From Aliidiomarina soli (GTDB lineage: Bacteria > Pseudomonadota > Gammaproteobacteria > Enterobacterales > Alteromonadaceae), in assembly GCF_003986975.1 (NCBI RefSeq), contig NZ_PIPO01000006.1, positions 1 to 64,000 of the forward strand: a DNA stretch of 64,000 nt, written 5' to 3'. Position numbers and translations under genes: made by a program. Positions 6,987-17,622 of this stretch are shown here, piece by piece; within the stretch, counting starts at the first letter, position 1, and each line of letters starts with the position of its first letter. Under the pieces are notes generated by a model. That model saw only the letters and a program-made list of their open reading frames with translations, was not told the DNA's origin and did no database searches.

Positions 6987-9900
6987 GTGCAAATTTTGCG
7001 TGGCGCGCCTGCCTTATCCGATTTTCGTCAACAAAAGCTGATCAACCGTATGCAACAAGCGGGCCTTGATGTCCGTTCTGTTAGCGCGGAGTTCATTCAT
7101 TTATATACCGCTGAACCTGCGCTTAACGAGCAACAGCAACATGTATTGCAGCAACTGCTAACCTACGGCCCGGCCCGGGAAGAAAAAGCAGGCGGTGAGC
7201 AGCAAGTTTTTGTCACTCCACGGCAGGGAACCATTTCCCCGTGGTCGTCGAAAGCTACCGATATAGCTCATAATTGTGGGCTGGTAGCGGTTAAGCGAGT
7301 CGAACGGGGCATCTTATATCATCTGCAAGGTGACTTTACGGCTGAACAATGGGAACTCGCGAAAGGCTTTTTACACGACCGGATGACCGAAAGCACATTC
7401 GCTACTCTGGATGAGGCCGAAGTATTGTTTGCCCATGCGCAACCAGCGCCGCTGAGCACCGTCGATATTCTTGCAGATGGCCGTAACGCACTGGCAACGG
7501 CAAATATTAATTTGGGTCTGGCATTGGCAGAGGATGAAATCGACTACCTGGTTGATAATTTCCGTGCCCTTGGCCGTAATCCCAATGACATCGAACTTTA
7601 TATGTTCGCGCAGGCAAACTCAGAGCACTGCCGGCATAAAATCTTCAATGCCGACTGGACGATTGATGGCGCAGAGCAGGCCAAATCGCTGTTTGGGATG
7701 ATTAAAAACACCTTTAAAAGCACCCCGGACTACGTCCTGTCTGCCTACAAAGACAACGCCGCGGTGATGGAAGGCTCTGCAGCCGGACGTTTTTTCCCGG
7801 CACCATTTGGCAGCGCCGATCCGGGTGAGTACGGTTATAGCAACGAAAATATCCACATTCTGATGAAAGTGGAAACCCATAACCACCCGACTGCCATTTC
7901 ACCGTATCCAGGTGCGGCCACCGGCTCGGGCGGTGAAATTCGGGACGAAGGTGCCACGGGTATTGGCGCCAAACCGAAAGCTGGGCTGGTTGGTTTCACC
8001 GTATCCAATTTACGCATTCCAGGTTTCGATCAGCCCTGGGAAGAAGATTTCGGTAAACCCGACCGTATTGTTACCGCGCTTGATATTATGTTGGAAGGCC
8101 CATTAGGGGGCGCCGCCTTTAATAATGAATTTGGCCGCCCGAACATTCTCGGCTATTTCCGTACCTACGAAGAAATGGTTGCAAGCCATAACGGCACCGA
8201 ACTGCGTGGCTACCATAAACCCATTATGATCGCCGGTGGTCTTGGCAATATTCGTGAAGACCACGTTGAAAAAGACGAGATCCCGGTTGGGGCGCCGCTG
8301 GTCGTATTGGGCGGTCCAGCGATGAATATCGGTCTTGGTGGCGGTGCTGCGTCGTCAATGACCTCAGGTACCTCATCAGCTGAACTTGATTTCGCCTCCG
8401 TGCAGCGTGAAAACCCGGAAATCGAACGCCGCTGTCAGGAAGTGATTGATCGCTGCTGGCAGATGGGTGCCGATAACCCCATTGTCTTTATTCATGACGT
8501 TGGTGCAGGTGGCCTGTCCAATGCGATGCCGGAGCTGGTCAATGACGGGGAACGTGGCGGTCAGTTTAAGCTGCGTGCAATCCCGAACGATGAGCCTGGC
8601 ATGAGCCCGTTGGCAATCTGGTGTAACGAGTCCCAGGAACGTTACGTGTTGGCCATCGACCCAGCCAAATTGGCTATATTCAGCGCCTTGTGTGAGCGCG
8701 AGCGTGCGCCGTTCGCGGTGGTAGGTGAAGCAACAGAAGAGCGTCACCTGAAACTGTACGATGAGGTTTTTGATAATTACCCGGTCGACATGCCGCTAAA
8801 CGTACTACTGGGTAAAGCACCGAAAATGCATCGCGACGTGACCAGCCGCAAAGCCGAGGGTGACAACTTTGCGACTCAGGGTATTGCTGTCGACGACGCC
8901 GTAGGTCGTATTTTACGCTTGCCAACGGTGGCTGAAAAAACCTTTTTGATAACCATCGGCGACCGCTCTGTCACCGGCTTAGTGGCTCGTGACCAAATGG
9001 TAGGACCATGGCAGATCCCAGTCGCAAACTGTGGTGTAACCGCCGCGTCGTATGACAGCTATGCCGGTGAAGCCATGTCGATGGGCGAACGCACCCCGGT
9101 GGCATTGCTGGATTACGCTGCCTCGGCCCGTTTAGCGGTTGCCGAAGCGATTACCAATATTGCAGCGAATGCCATTGGTGATCTAAAACGCATTAAGTTG
9201 TCAGCAAACTGGATGGCCGCCGCTGGTCACCCCGGCGAAGATGCCGGTTTGTACGAAGCAGTGAAGGCAGTGGGTGAAGAACTTTGCCCGGCGCTTGGCT
9301 TAACCATCCCGGTTGGCAAAGATTCAATGTCGATGAAAACCCAGTGGCAACAGGACGGCAAAGACACCGCTGTGACCTCACCGCTGTCGTTGGTTATCAC
9401 CGCCTTTGCCCGGGTCACTGATGTACGCAATGCGATTACCCCGCAGTTGCAGCCCAGCGCGAACGAAGATGACAACAAGCTGTTCCTGCTCGATTTAGGC
9501 CGTGGTCAGAACCGTTTAGGTGGTTCCGCCCTGGCGCAGGTCTACCGTTCAATCGGACAGCAGCCAGCAGACCTCGACAGCGCAGAGGATTTAAAAGGCT
9601 TCTTCCATGTTATTCAGACCCTGATCGCCGATGGCCAGCTCAGTGCTTACCACGACCGCTCAGACGGCGGACTCTTTACCACCTTGGCAGAAATGGCGTT
9701 TGCCGGTAACTGCGCCGTGGACGTTGAATTGCCAGCGAACACCGACGCTGTGGCTGCACTCTTCGCTGAAGAGCTGGGCGCAGTGGTTCAGGTCACCGCG
9801 GCCGGCGCTGCGCGGTTGCAGTCCCTGTGCCAAGAACACGGCCTCGACAACGTAGTGGTGGAACTTGGTGTTGTTAGCGCAGGCGATGAAATGCGTATTC

Positions 9901-10889
9901 GCCAGCAGGGCGAGACCGTCTTCAGCGCAAGCCGCTCCAGTTTGCGAGCAATCTGGGCCGAAACCACCGACCAGATGCAACGTCTGCGCGATAACCCGGA
10001 ATGCGTCAGCGAAGAATGGGCGATAAAAACCGATACCAGCAACCCTGGTTTGCACGCCGACCTGACCTTCGATCTGAATGAAGACATCGCCAGCCCGTAT
10101 ATTAATAAAGGTGCAGCGCCGCAGGTTGCGATATTGCGCGAGCAAGGCGTTAACTCCCATTACGAAATGGCAGCGGCATTTGACCGCGCAGGCTTCAAAG
10201 CGATTGACGTACACATGAGCGACATTCTCAGTGGGCGGGTCAGCTTAGAGCAATTCCAGGCACTGGCAGCATGTGGCGGCTTCTCGTACGGCGACGTACT
10301 GGGCGCCGGTGAAGGCTGGGCAAAATCAATTCTGTTCAACCAGCAAGCAAGGGAGCAATTCGCCACCTTCTTCGAGCGCAACGACACCTTGTCACTGGGC
10401 GTCTGCAACGGCTGCCAGATGTTATCCAACCTGCACAGCCTGATCCCAGGCGCCGAAGGTTGGCCGCGCTTTGTAACCAACCGTTCCGAGCGTTTCGAAG
10501 CCCGCGTCAGCATGGTAGAAGTACAAAAATCACCATCCCTGTTGTTTGCCGGTATGGAAGGTTCACGCATGCCAATCGCCGTCTCACACGGCGAAGGCCG
10601 AGTCGAGTTTAAAGATACCAATGGCGCCGCCAGCCTAAGCCAGGCCGGCCAGGTGGCACTGCGTTACGTCGACAACTACGGCAAAGTCACCGAGCAATAC
10701 CCCGCCAACCCGAACGGTTCAACCGGCGGTATGACAGGTATCACCAGCAACGACGGCCGCGTCACCTTAATGATGCCGCACCCTGAACGGGTCTTCCGCA
10801 CCGTCGCCAACTCCTGGCACCCCAGCGAGTGGGGCGAAGACAGCCCATGGATGCGCATCTTCCGCAACGCCCGCAAAGCCATCGGCTAA
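6987..10889 (+). CDS. purL: Phosphoribosylformylglycinamidine synthase PurL (large type)
   Basis: PurL performs the fourth step of de novo purine synthesis: FGAR + glutamine + ATP give FGAM + glutamate. The 1300-aa length matches the single-chain gammaproteobacterial enzyme (E. coli 1295). Domains in order are the N-terminal PurS-like region, a linker, the FGAM synthetase ATPase halves (SEHCRHK near residue 215, [11 protein letters not shown] near 297, later the DRSDGGLF motif) and a C-terminal class I glutamine amidotransferase. The amidotransferase carries nucleophile Cys in GVCNGCQML and a His/Glu dyad in MMPHPERVF. The start is GTG with GGAG about nine bases upstream. Large antisense ORFs inside the gene are codon-bias shadows. 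No rho-independent terminator follows; a 164-bp palindromic repeat begins 46 bases after the stop. Confidence 0.97.
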   Translation: MQILRGAPALSDFRQQKLINRMQQAGLDVRSVSAEFIHLYTAEPALNEQQQHVLQQLLTYGPAREEKAGGEQQVFVTPRQGTISPWSSKATDIAHNCGLVAVKRVERGILYHLQGDFTAEQWELAKGFLHDRMTESTFATLDEAEVLFAHAQPAPLSTVDILADGRNALATANINLGLALAEDEIDYLVDNFRALGRNPNDIELYMFAQANSEHCRHKIFNADWTIDGAEQAKSLFGMIKNTFKSTPDYVLSAYKDNAAVMEGSAAGRFFPAPFGSADPGEYGYSNENIHILMKVETHNHPTAISPYPGAATGSGGEIRDEGATGIGAKPKAGLVGFTVSNLRIPGFDQPWEEDFGKPDRIVTALDIMLEGPLGGAAFNNEFGRPNILGYFRTYEEMVASHNGTELRGYHKPIMIAGGLGNIREDHVEKDEIPVGAPLVVLGGPAMNIGLGGGAASSMTSGTSSAELDFASVQRENPEIERRCQEVIDRCWQMGADNPIVFIHDVGAGGLSNAMPELVNDGERGGQFKLRAIPNDEPGMSPLAIWCNESQERYVLAIDPAKLAIFSALCERERAPFAVVGEATEERHLKLYDEVFDNYPVDMPLNVLLGKAPKMHRDVTSRKAEGDNFATQGIAVDDAVGRILRLPTVAEKTFLITIGDRSVTGLVARDQMVGPWQIPVANCGVTAASYDSYAGEAMSMGERTPVALLDYAASARLAVAEAITNIAANAIGDLKRIKLSANWMAAAGHPGEDAGLYEAVKAVGEELCPALGLTIPVGKDSMSMKTQWQQDGKDTAVTSPLSLVITAFARVTDVRNAITPQLQPSANEDDNKLFLLDLGRGQNRLGGSALAQVYRSIGQQPADLDSAEDLKGFFHVIQTLIADGQLSAYHDRSDGGLFTTLAEMAFAGNCAVDVELPANTDAVAALFAEELGAVVQVTAAGAARLQSLCQEHGLDNVVVELGVVSAGDEMRIRQQGETVFSASRSSLRAIWAETTDQMQRLRDNPECVSEEWAIKTDTSNPGLHADLTFDLNEDIASPYINKGAAPQVAILREQGVNSHYEMAAAFDRAGFKAIDVHMSDILSGRVSLEQFQALAACGGFSYGDVLGAGEGWAKSILFNQQAREQFATFFERNDTLSLGVCNGCQMLSNLHSLIPGAEGWPRFVTNRSERFEARVSMVEVQKSPSLLFAGMEGSRMPIAVSHGEGRVEFKDTNGAASLSQAGQVALRYVDNYGKVTEQYPANPNGSTGGMTGITSNDGRVTLMMPHPERVFRTVANSWHPSEWGEDSPWMRIFRNARKAIG

Positions 10890-10935
10890 GCAAAAAGGCC
10901 CGCATCGCTCGGGGAGGGTGACGCTGGCTGCTTTC

Positions 10936-11099
10936 CGGGCGGGGGCGTAGGATTGGCCGCTTTGCGGGCGGGCAGGGGTTCTGTTTTGGGGGACGCCGCA
11001 AGTACATCCCTGTAGGCTCGGTTCGCGCATCCATGCGCTCAACGCCCCCAAAAGCAGAATCCCCCACCCGCCCGCGCGACCACTCCTACGCCCCGCGCA
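10936..11099. repeat. Large palindromic intergenic repeat, copy A
   Basis: A long imperfect inverted repeat. The outer arms around GGGGGCGTAGGA pair with TCCTACGCCCC, and the inner arms GGTTCTGTTTTGGGGG pair with CCCCCAAAAGCAGAATCC. They enclose a ~45-bp core with two short sub-hairpins (AGTACATCCCTGTAGGCTC and GCGCATCCATGCGC). The core is nearly identical in copies D (29891) and E (39358), while the arms differ by paired changes. It fills most of the 516-bp purL/phosphatase gap. Confidence 0.85.
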
Positions 11100-11207
11100 G
11101 CAGATCATCTTATACCCAGCGTTAATCTTTAGCGGGCTTTCTACGGCCAGTAAATTACTCATCGCTTAGCCAGAATAGACCAGTAAAATAGCGTTCAGAC
11201 ATTGAAT

Positions 11208-11360
11208 GGTGGGTGATGCTGGCTGCCCGGGTGGATGAGGAGTTCTGCTTTTGGGAGTGTCGGCCGCAGGGATGCGGCCGTCAAGCCCCCAGGGACGGGT
11301 TTACGGCGTCTCCCAAAACAGAACCCTCATCCGCCCGGAAAGCAGCCAGTGTCACCCACC
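11208..11360. repeat. Large palindromic intergenic repeat, copy B
   Basis: Same architecture as copy A with a diverged core. The outer arms GGTGGGTG..CTGGCTGC pair with GCAGCCAG..CACCCACC, and the inner arms TTCTGCTTTTGGGAG pair with CTCCCAAAACAGAA. The core carries the GGCCGCAGGGATGCGGCC hairpin and an AGGGACGGGTTTACG segment shared with copy C. It lies just downstream of the alkaline phosphatase terminator. Confidence 0.8.
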
Positions 11361-11376
11361 AGGCACCACGAGGGCA

Positions 11377-11404
11377 GAAAAAAGCCCGCGGCGCGGGCTT
11401 TTTG
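11377..11404 (-). terminator. Terminator of the alkaline phosphatase gene
   Basis: AAGCCCGCG/CGCGGGCTT stem with T/A runs on both sides, directly after the stop codon of the minus-strand gene. It can work in both directions. Confidence 0.88.
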
Positions 11405-11405
11405 T

Positions 11406-12788
11406 TTAGTGGGCTTTTATCCATTCGATGAATTGGTTGGCGATGTCGGTGTGGTCCTGACTGCCGCGGAAGCGGTCGGCCCATGGGCCTGCGGCGATAA
11501 CGGGGACGTCTTCGCCAGTGTGGCCACTGGTGGTCCAGCCGGCGCGGGTGTGGTAGTTGAGAATGTCGCGCAGGACGTCGTTGATTTTGTTGCGGCGGTC
11601 ATCGGCCTGGTATTCGGCGACGTCGACGATGGCTTGCTGTTGATCGGTGCTTAGTGGGTATGGCAGATGGGTTTCGATGTAGCCTTCCCAGTCGATCCAG
11701 GGCATGTCGTTGAGGTCAGTGGCCATGCTACGCAGGGCGCGGCCCTGGCGGCGTACTTCTGCGGCACGGAACTGATAAGCACCGTCGGCACCAAGGGTCA
11801 GGCCGCCGGTTGAATGGTCAGCGGTGACCACCAGGGCGGTGTCGCCTTGCTCTTCGACATATGGAATCAGGAATTCGAGCAGCTCGTCGAGTTCAGCCAT
11901 TTCGTGCATGGCGCAACCGATGTCGTTGCCATGACCACACCAGTCGATCATTGAGGCTTCGATCATCAGTACATAAGGCTTGTCGGCATTGTTAAGCAGA
12001 CGCAGGCTCTGTTCGGTCATGTTTTTCAGACGTGTCTGATCGTCGATGACGTTTGGCAGATTGCGCCCTGCAAAGAGGCCAATCAGGGGCAGGCGTTGTT
12101 GGGTCGCCAGTTCTTCGAAGCTGGTGACGACGCGCATGCCATTGTTGCGAAAGTGTTCGAGGTGATCAACGGCGTCATGCTCGTCGCTGGCAGGGCGAAC
12201 AAAAAAGTCTTCACCGCCGCCGAGAAGTAAGTCAAAGCGCCAGTTGCCATTGTCATCAAGGCTGGCGAACTGGTCGGCAATGTCGTTTTCCAGACGGCGG
12301 CTTTCGCTATGGGTAAAGAAGGCGGCGGGCGTGGCGTGGGTTACCTGCACGGTGGCAATGGCCGCGGTTAACATATCGCGTTCGTTGGCGTAGGCCATCA
12401 TGCTTTTAACGGGTTCCCGGTTAGGATCTACACCGATGGCGCCGTTGTAGGTTTTGACGCCTGAAGCAAGGGTGGTCGCACCGGCTGCGGAATCGGTCAC
12501 CAGAGTCTCGTCAGCGGGATAGGTTGAGGCTGCGCCAACCAGATACTGATCGAAAATAGTCTGTTCAATGTCGGCACGGTCGGTCATGCCGCGGCCGTCT
12601 TTAAAGTAGCGATAGGCGCTAAGGTATGGGAAGCCCATGCCGTCACCGATAACCAGGATCATGTTGCGCGGGGTTTCGGCGCCAGATTCTGCTGTTTGCG
12701 CAAAACTGGTTACCGGGGTGGCGGTGGTGAGCGCCGCGAGGATAAAGAGGCTGCTGAGCAGCGGCTTGGTGATTACTTTATTAAACAT
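11406..12788 (-). CDS. Secreted alkaline phosphatase
   Basis: An exported phosphomonoesterase of the alkaline phosphatase superfamily. The start at 12788 (MFNKVITKPLL) has GGGA six bases upstream; an in-frame ATG at 12800 lacks a ribosome site. A signal peptide of about 31 residues ends near TSFA. The metal-binding motif MILVIGDGMG follows. The nucleophile motif TDSAAGATTLASGVKT supplies the serine, and TADHSTGG and SGHTGEDVP supply the zinc-binding histidines. The expected role is release of phosphate from organic phosphate in the periplasm or outside the cell. The gene lies 47 bases downstream of smrA on the same strand. I see no clear Pho box in the short gap, so phosphate control is unproven. 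Confidence 0.9.
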   Translation of the reverse strand: MFNKVITKPLLSSLFILAALTTATPVTSFAQTAESGAETPRNMILVIGDGMGFPYLSAYRYFKDGRGMTDRADIEQTIFDQYLVGAASTYPADETLVTDSAAGATTLASGVKTYNGAIGVDPNREPVKSMMAYANERDMLTAAIATVQVTHATPAAFFTHSESRRLENDIADQFASLDDNGNWRFDLLLGGGEDFFVRPASDEHDAVDHLEHFRNNGMRVVTSFEELATQQRLPLIGLFAGRNLPNVIDDQTRLKNMTEQSLRLLNNADKPYVLMIEASMIDWCGHGNDIGCAMHEMAELDELLEFLIPYVEEQGDTALVVTADHSTGGLTLGADGAYQFRAAEVRRQGRALRSMATDLNDMPWIDWEGYIETHLPYPLSTDQQQAIVDVAEYQADDRRNKINDVLRDILNYHTRAGWTTSGHTGEDVPVIAAGPWADRFRGSQDHTDIANQFIEWIKAH

Positions 12789-12835
12789 CATTGATCCCAT
12801 GTATCACAACTATAAAAACCGAGAGCGAGTGCTTG

Positions 12836-13429
12836 CTAGCGGCGCCGGTTACGTTCTTTGTTGGCTATCTTAGCCGCGTTATTTTTCCGTATCATGACAT
12901 AAGTTGCACCTAATCCGCCATGTTCGGGGCGGGCGCTGTGTGCGGCCAGGACGGGCTCGAGTTGCGGCAACCACTGTCCGCAAAGACTTCTGAGCAAACC
13001 AGGCTTGGGTTGGCTGTGTCTGCTCATACCATGAATAATGAGTGCATTACGTACACCACGCTGGTAGCAGTCGTGAATAAAATTGGCCAGAGCATGGCGC
13101 GCCTGGGTCACGTTATGTTGCTGCAAACTAAGGCTGGCACTGGGCGTATAGTCGCCTCGTTTAAGGCTTCGGAAGACTCCATCCTGCACCCCATCGTGAC
13201 GCCAGCTAATAGCTTCACCCGGTTCGAGCCAGTGTTGGATAATTTCGCTCAAGGCGTCAGCGGGTTGATCCTGTGCTTCGGCTGCGGCGGCCTTCTGGCG
13301 TTCAAGCTGGGCTAGCGTTGGGGTAAACGCCTGACGGATGTCACCTATCGTGTCATGTTTTAAAGGAACGACGTCATCGCCAAGTAAGCTGTCAAAGCTA
13401 TCGTCCTGAGAACGGTTGTTGTCGTACAT
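12836..13429 (-). CDS. smrA: Smr-domain endonuclease SmrA
   Basis: The start at 13429 is set by a strong GGAGGTG Shine-Dalgarno sequence 5 bases upstream; the frame extends four codons further without support. The 197-aa protein has a charged N-terminal region (1-95) and a C-terminal Smr domain (about 100-188). That domain holds LSLQQHNVTQAR, where the LDLHG motif sits in most members, and IIHGMSRHSQPKPGLLRS, which matches the HGxG loop. The tail (AKIANKERNRRR) is basic. Stand-alone Smr proteins such as SmrA/SmrB act as nucleases; SmrB cleaves mRNA at collided ribosomes. The first His-containing motif is altered here (LSLQQH), which is worth noting for activity. Confidence 0.85.
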   Translation of the reverse strand: MYDNNRSQDDSFDSLLGDDVVPLKHDTIGDIRQAFTPTLAQLERQKAAAAEAQDQPADALSEIIQHWLEPGEAISWRHDGVQDGVFRSLKRGDYTPSASLSLQQHNVTQARHALANFIHDCYQRGVRNALIIHGMSRHSQPKPGLLRSLCGQWLPQLEPVLAAHSARPEHGGLGATYVMIRKNNAAKIANKERNRRR

Positions 13430-13488
13430 AGGCACCTCCATCCATAACGTATGGACCAGCGATTATATCAAAAGTGGCAGCAAGGAGG

Positions 13489-13516
13489 AAAAAAAAGCCG
13501 CCCTAAGAAGGGCGGC
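13489..13516 (-). terminator. Terminator of the porin gene
   Basis: GCCGCCCT/AGGGCGGC stem with a 4-base loop, followed on the minus strand by eight U's. It separates the porin gene from smrA. Confidence 0.92.
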
Positions 13517-13550
13517 TAAACAGGTTTTGACCTATGTAAACTGTTTCAGC

Positions 13551-14723
13551 TTAGAACGAATACTGCGCTGAAAACTGCACCCGGTCCATGTTGCCGTCAG
13601 CACCGCTAAGCAATTCACGGTTGGCGCTGCTATATTCGCCGCCGACGACCAACCGTTCGTTGACCTGATACATCATGTTGATTGCGTAACGCTGAGTACT
13701 GTCGTTGGCTACCGGACCTGCCAGCTCCATCTGGTTATCAATGTCAGCACGTGAGTAAATCAGGTTGGTGCGCCATTTCTCGCTCCACACATGACGGTAT
13801 GCAAACGAGAAACCAGTGACGTCAATCGCATCAAGATTGAGGTCTTCATTAATAATTGCACCGTTGGCGACATTAATACCGACGTAACGGCCTAACCCTG
13901 AGCCGTGCACCACACTGGTACGGATGTCGTGTGGACCAATGTCCCATTTCAGGGCTAAGCTGGCGCCGAACGCGTTCTCGGTGTCATCAACACCTTGTTG
14001 ACGCAACTCGAGGCGACGATAGATACCGGCGATACTAAAATACACGTTATCCAGCTTGGTCGCCCAGCGCGCTGTCAGGTCGGGCATGGCGGTGTCGCCG
14101 GAGGTGATGCGGCCGGTACCACCCTGATAGGGTGTTACTGTGGTTTCCGGTGCTTCAACTGAGACTGATAAACCATTGTCAAAGGTGTAGCGGATTTGTG
14201 GCTGACGGTTAAACACGATGCCGTCGGCAACCCCAACGAAGTCTGGCGCTTCAGGAATGATTGCAGTCTCCTGGAAGTTACTCCAGAACTGACCAACCCG
14301 CCAGTTGCGATAGTCAATGAAAGCATGACGGACGCGAGGGCTGTAGGAGTTGGTGATACGTTTGTCACCCCCTGCGGTGCCAAGGAAATCGAACTCGACG
14401 TAGCCACTGATGGTCTCACCATTGGCAAGTGTTTGCTTGGCTTCGAAGAAGAAGCGCGATTCACGTGCATGGAAATCTGTAACCGTGTTGGAGTCCCCAC
14501 CACCTACAGGGGTCAGGCCGGGAATATAGAAATCACGGCCGATACTACCACTGGGTAAAGTACCATCGTCAAAGTGGCTGGTCATAACGTCCAGCTTAAT
14601 ATACCCACCAACACGATAGTCTGTGTCTGCGGCGGCACTTGTCGAAACACCTAAGGTAGCTAGACTCAGAAGGGCGCCGGCTACAGCGCTCGAAACGAGG
14701 TTCTTGTTGCTCATTTTATTCAT
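13551..14723 (-). CDS. DcaP-like outer-membrane porin
   Basis: A 390-aa precursor with an N-terminal signal peptide (cleavage near STSAAA-DTD). It has the alternating, Gly/aromatic-rich pattern of an outer-membrane beta-barrel and ends in the classical C-terminal phenylalanine (FSAQYSF). The opening YRVGGYIKLDVM, the RDFYIPG segment and the RESRFFFEAKQ strand fit the DcaP family of trimeric porins for carboxylates and other small anions. The gene is divergent from acs, with about 160 bases between them; a porin for dicarboxylates next to an acetate-activation gene is a sensible pairing. The start could also be the Met at codon 4. Substrate is not readable from sequence. Confidence 0.8.
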   Translation of the reverse strand: MNKMSNKNLVSSAVAGALLSLATLGVSTSAAADTDYRVGGYIKLDVMTSHFDDGTLPSGSIGRDFYIPGLTPVGGGDSNTVTDFHARESRFFFEAKQTLANGETISGYVEFDFLGTAGGDKRITNSYSPRVRHAFIDYRNWRVGQFWSNFQETAIIPEAPDFVGVADGIVFNRQPQIRYTFDNGLSVSVEAPETTVTPYQGGTGRITSGDTAMPDLTARWATKLDNVYFSIAGIYRRLELRQQGVDDTENAFGASLALKWDIGPHDIRTSVVHGSGLGRYVGINVANGAIINEDLNLDAIDVTGFSFAYRHVWSEKWRTNLIYSRADIDNQMELAGPVANDSTQRYAINMMYQVNERLVVGGEYSSANRELLSGADGNMDRVQFSAQYSF

Positions 14724-14882
14724 TCTGCTAACCCTTTTTTTTAAGTAGAGAGAGTGAGAGAGTGTGAAGGTAAATCATCGGGCAAGGCGCCATTATAGGT
14801 CAATCTAGACTATGGTCTAATAGGTTTTTGAGGGTCTTAGCGAGTACAACTAGTACCACATTTGAATGACGGAGGAGTAGTC

Positions 14883-16826
14883 ATGGCACAAGCTCATTAT
14901 CCAATGCCAGCTGCACTAAAAGATGAAGCTCGCCTGGATGCTGCCAGGTACCAGGAGATGTATAACCAGTCGGTTCAGGACCCAGAATCCTTTTGGGCTG
15001 AACACGGCAAGCGGATTACCTGGTTCACCCCATACACTGAGGTGAAGAATACGCACTTTGGCAAGAATGACGTACAAATTGAGTGGTTCCGCGATGGCAC
15101 CCTGAATGCCTGCTACAACTGCGTTGACCGTCATCTGGCCGAGCGCGCTGATAAGACAGCCATCATCTGGGAAGGTGACGACGTCGACGAGCAGAAACAT
15201 ATCAGCTACCGGGAACTGCACGAGCAGGTCGCGAAGTTTGCCAATGGGTTGAAGAAGCTGGGCGTTAAAAAAGGCGATCGTGTGGCTATTTACATGCCGA
15301 TGGTGCCGGAGGCGGCCTATGCAATGCTCGCCTGTGCTCGTCTCGGGGCTATTCATTCAGTTATCTTTGCTGGTTTTTCGCCCAACGCGATTGCCGATCG
15401 GGTTAATGACTGTGGCGCTAAGGTGGTTATTACTGCCAACGAAGGGCGTCGCGGTGGTAAAGGCGTGGCGCTGAAAACCAATGTTGATAAAGCAGTTGCC
15501 GACAATGCATGCCCCTCGGTTAGTAGTGTGGTGGTATTCCAACATACTGAAACAGAGGTGCCCTGGAACAGTGAACTCGACGTGTGGTGGCATGAGCTGA
15601 TTGGTAATTGCGACAGCGACTGCCCGGCTGAAGTTATGCAGGCGGAAGATCCGTTGTTCATTCTTTATACTTCAGGCTCAACCGGCACACCAAAAGGTGT
15701 GCAGCATACGACCGGTGGTTACATGGTGTATGCCTCTATGACCCATGAGTATGTGTTTGACCTGCGTGAGGACGATGTTTACTGGTGTGCCGCCGATGTG
15801 GGCTGGATTACCGGGCACAGCTATATTGTGTACGGTCCGCTGGCCAATGGTGCGACGACACTGATGTTTGAAGGGGTGCCTACCTATCCTGATGAGACGC
15901 GGATTGCGAAGATCGTCGATAAACACCAGGTTAATATTCTCTACACTGCTCCCACCGCGATCCGCGCGTTGATGGCGAAAGGTGACGCAGCTGCGCGGGG
16001 CAGTAGTCGTGAAAGTTTGCGCATTCTTGGCTCGGTCGGGGAGCCTATTAATCCGGAAGCCTGGGATTGGTATTACAACTGCATCGGTAATGGCAAGTGC
16101 CCGATTATGGACACTTTCTGGCAGACGGAAACGGGCGGTATTATGATTACGCCATTGCCAGCGGTGAAGGATATGAAGCCGGGTGCGGCGATGATGCCAT
16201 TCTTCGGCGTGCAGCCTGCACTGGTGGACAACGAGGGCAATAAGCTTGAAGGCGTGGCGGAAGGCAATCTGGTGATTGCCGATTCCTGGCCAGGCCAGGC
16301 GCGTACCCTGTGGGGCGACCATGAGCGCTTTGTACAGACCTATTTCAGCACCTATGAAGGGTACTATTTCACCGGGGACGGCGCCAAAGTCGATGAAGAC
16401 GGTGATTATATGATTACCGGTCGGGTCGATGATGTGTTAAACGTATCCGGGCACCGTCTGGGAACCGCTGAAATTGAAAGTGCGCTGGTTGCTCACGAAG
16501 CGGTGGCGGAAGCGGCTGTGGTCGGTTTTCCGCATGACATCAAGGGTCAGGGTATTTATGTCTATGTCACTGTGGTGGAAGGAACCGAGCCGACTGATGA
16601 GCTGCGCAAAGAATTGATTCAATGGGTGCGCACGGATTTAAGCCCGATAGCGACCCCGGATCATATCCAGTTCTCACCAGGGTTGCCGAAAACACGTTCG
16701 GGTAAAATCATGCGCAGGATCCTGCGTAAGATAGCCGCTAACGAGCATGATAGTCTGGGTGATACATCTACGCTTGCTGATCCGAGTGTGGTAGAGTCAT
16801 TAATCGAAAACAGACTAAATAAGTAA
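14883..16826 (+). CDS. acs: Acetyl-CoA synthetase Acs
   Basis: Acs makes acetyl-CoA from acetate, ATP and CoA through acetyl-AMP. The start at 14883 is fixed by GGAGGAG six bases upstream, giving 647 aa (E. coli 652). ANL-family motifs are complete: P-loop [11 protein letters not shown] near 270, the acetate-pocket region around WQTETGG, the hinge [20 protein letters not shown], and the A10 catalytic lysine in [15 protein letters not shown]. That lysine is the usual acetylation site controlling activity. The gene heads a locus with its presumed regulator crbR 38 bases downstream. A short GCCGTC/GACGGC hairpin in that gap has no T tract, so read-through into crbR is likely. Confidence 0.97.
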   Translation: MAQAHYPMPAALKDEARLDAARYQEMYNQSVQDPESFWAEHGKRITWFTPYTEVKNTHFGKNDVQIEWFRDGTLNACYNCVDRHLAERADKTAIIWEGDDVDEQKHISYRELHEQVAKFANGLKKLGVKKGDRVAIYMPMVPEAAYAMLACARLGAIHSVIFAGFSPNAIADRVNDCGAKVVITANEGRRGGKGVALKTNVDKAVADNACPSVSSVVVFQHTETEVPWNSELDVWWHELIGNCDSDCPAEVMQAEDPLFILYTSGSTGTPKGVQHTTGGYMVYASMTHEYVFDLREDDVYWCAADVGWITGHSYIVYGPLANGATTLMFEGVPTYPDETRIAKIVDKHQVNILYTAPTAIRALMAKGDAAARGSSRESLRILGSVGEPINPEAWDWYYNCIGNGKCPIMDTFWQTETGGIMITPLPAVKDMKPGAAMMPFFGVQPALVDNEGNKLEGVAEGNLVIADSWPGQARTLWGDHERFVQTYFSTYEGYYFTGDGAKVDEDGDYMITGRVDDVLNVSGHRLGTAEIESALVAHEAVAEAAVVGFPHDIKGQGIYVYVTVVEGTEPTDELRKELIQWVRTDLSPIATPDHIQFSPGLPKTRSGKIMRRILRKIAANEHDSLGDTSTLADPSVVESLIENRLNK

Positions 16827-16864
16827 GGCCGTCAGTAGTTTGGACGGCGCAGGTTAGAGGCGTT

Positions 16865-17524
16865 ATGACCAAACTATTAATAGCGGACGACCATCCTTTG
16901 TTTCGCGAGGCGCTGCAAGGCGCTCTCGCGACTCATTTAGATAACCTTTCTATTGTTGAAGCTGACAGTCTCGAAAGTACTCTCGAGGTGCTGAACGACG
17001 ATGACGACATTGATCTGCTGCTACTCGATTTACATATGCCGGGCAGCGGTGACTTGTATGGTTTAATTCGGATCCGCGAAGACTTCCCCTTGCTTCCTGT
17101 GGCCATTATCAGCGGCACCGAAGACCCGGCGGTGATAGGCCGTTGTATTGGCTTTGGCGCGCTTGGCTTTATTCCTAAATCGATGTCTTCTCAGCAAATC
17201 GCTGAAGCCATTGGCACTATTCTGGAAGGTGATGAGTGGGTGCCGGAGAGCTTACGCTCGCAGATGCAGGCGTTGTCCCAGGAAGACATTGAGCTGGCCG
17301 ACAAGGTGGCTGCGTTAACGCCACAGCAATACCGTGTGCTGTACCATGTGCATGAAGGCCTGCTGAATAAACAGATTGCCTATCAACTTGGCATTACCGA
17401 AGCCACTGTCAAAGCGCATATGACCGCAATATTCCGCAAGCTGGACGTTTACAGCCGCACTCAGGCGGTGCTCCTGGCCGAACGTCTGCAACTGGCGCCA
17501 CCAGATGATAATACCCTTGTCTGA
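16865..17524 (+). CDS. crbR: LuxR-family response regulator CrbR (acetate switch)
   Basis: The 219-aa protein has an N-terminal receiver domain (1-120; acidic pair Asp8-Asp9, phospho-acceptor Asp55 in LLDLHMPG) and a C-terminal LuxR-type helix-turn-helix (about 147-205; LTPQQYRVLYHVHEGLLNKQIA, then TEATVKAHMTAIFRKL). In Vibrio, the CrbS/CrbR pair activates acs when acetate must be scavenged. Here the gene is directly after acs. The matching SLC5-fused kinase is two genes on, with a chemoreceptor gene between. The assignment rests on domain type plus this neighbourhood. Confidence 0.85.
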   Translation: MTKLLIADDHPLFREALQGALATHLDNLSIVEADSLESTLEVLNDDDDIDLLLLDLHMPGSGDLYGLIRIREDFPLLPVAIISGTEDPAVIGRCIGFGALGFIPKSMSSQQIAEAIGTILEGDEWVPESLRSQMQALSQEDIELADKVAALTPQQYRVLYHVHEGLLNKQIAYQLGITEATVKAHMTAIFRKLDVYSRTQAVLLAERLQLAPPDDNTLV

Positions 17525-17622
17525 TGTTTAGAGCGTTTAAAAAAACAGCAAAGAATTAACAAAGATTACAGTTTTAAGTGTTTATAATTGCGCCAATTTT
17601 AACCAGTTGGAAAAGTTTTTTT

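Noticed and set aside
9660-10214. 184-codon antisense ORF in purL
   Set aside because: Third-position GC effect opposite a strongly coding gene; no ribosome site.
10762-11162. Minus-strand ORFs spanning the purL end and repeat copy A
   Set aside because: They depend on the palindromic repeat and purL antisense; similar ORFs appear in every repeat copy in different frames.
15678-16322. 214-codon antisense ORF in acs
   Set aside because: Shadow of acs; His/Arg-rich translation typical of antisense frames.
17556-17600. FliA promoter before the chemoreceptor gene
   Set aside because: Blocks TAAGTGTT and GCCAATTT have the wrong gap; only a TATAAT (17583-17588) with no clear -35 is present.
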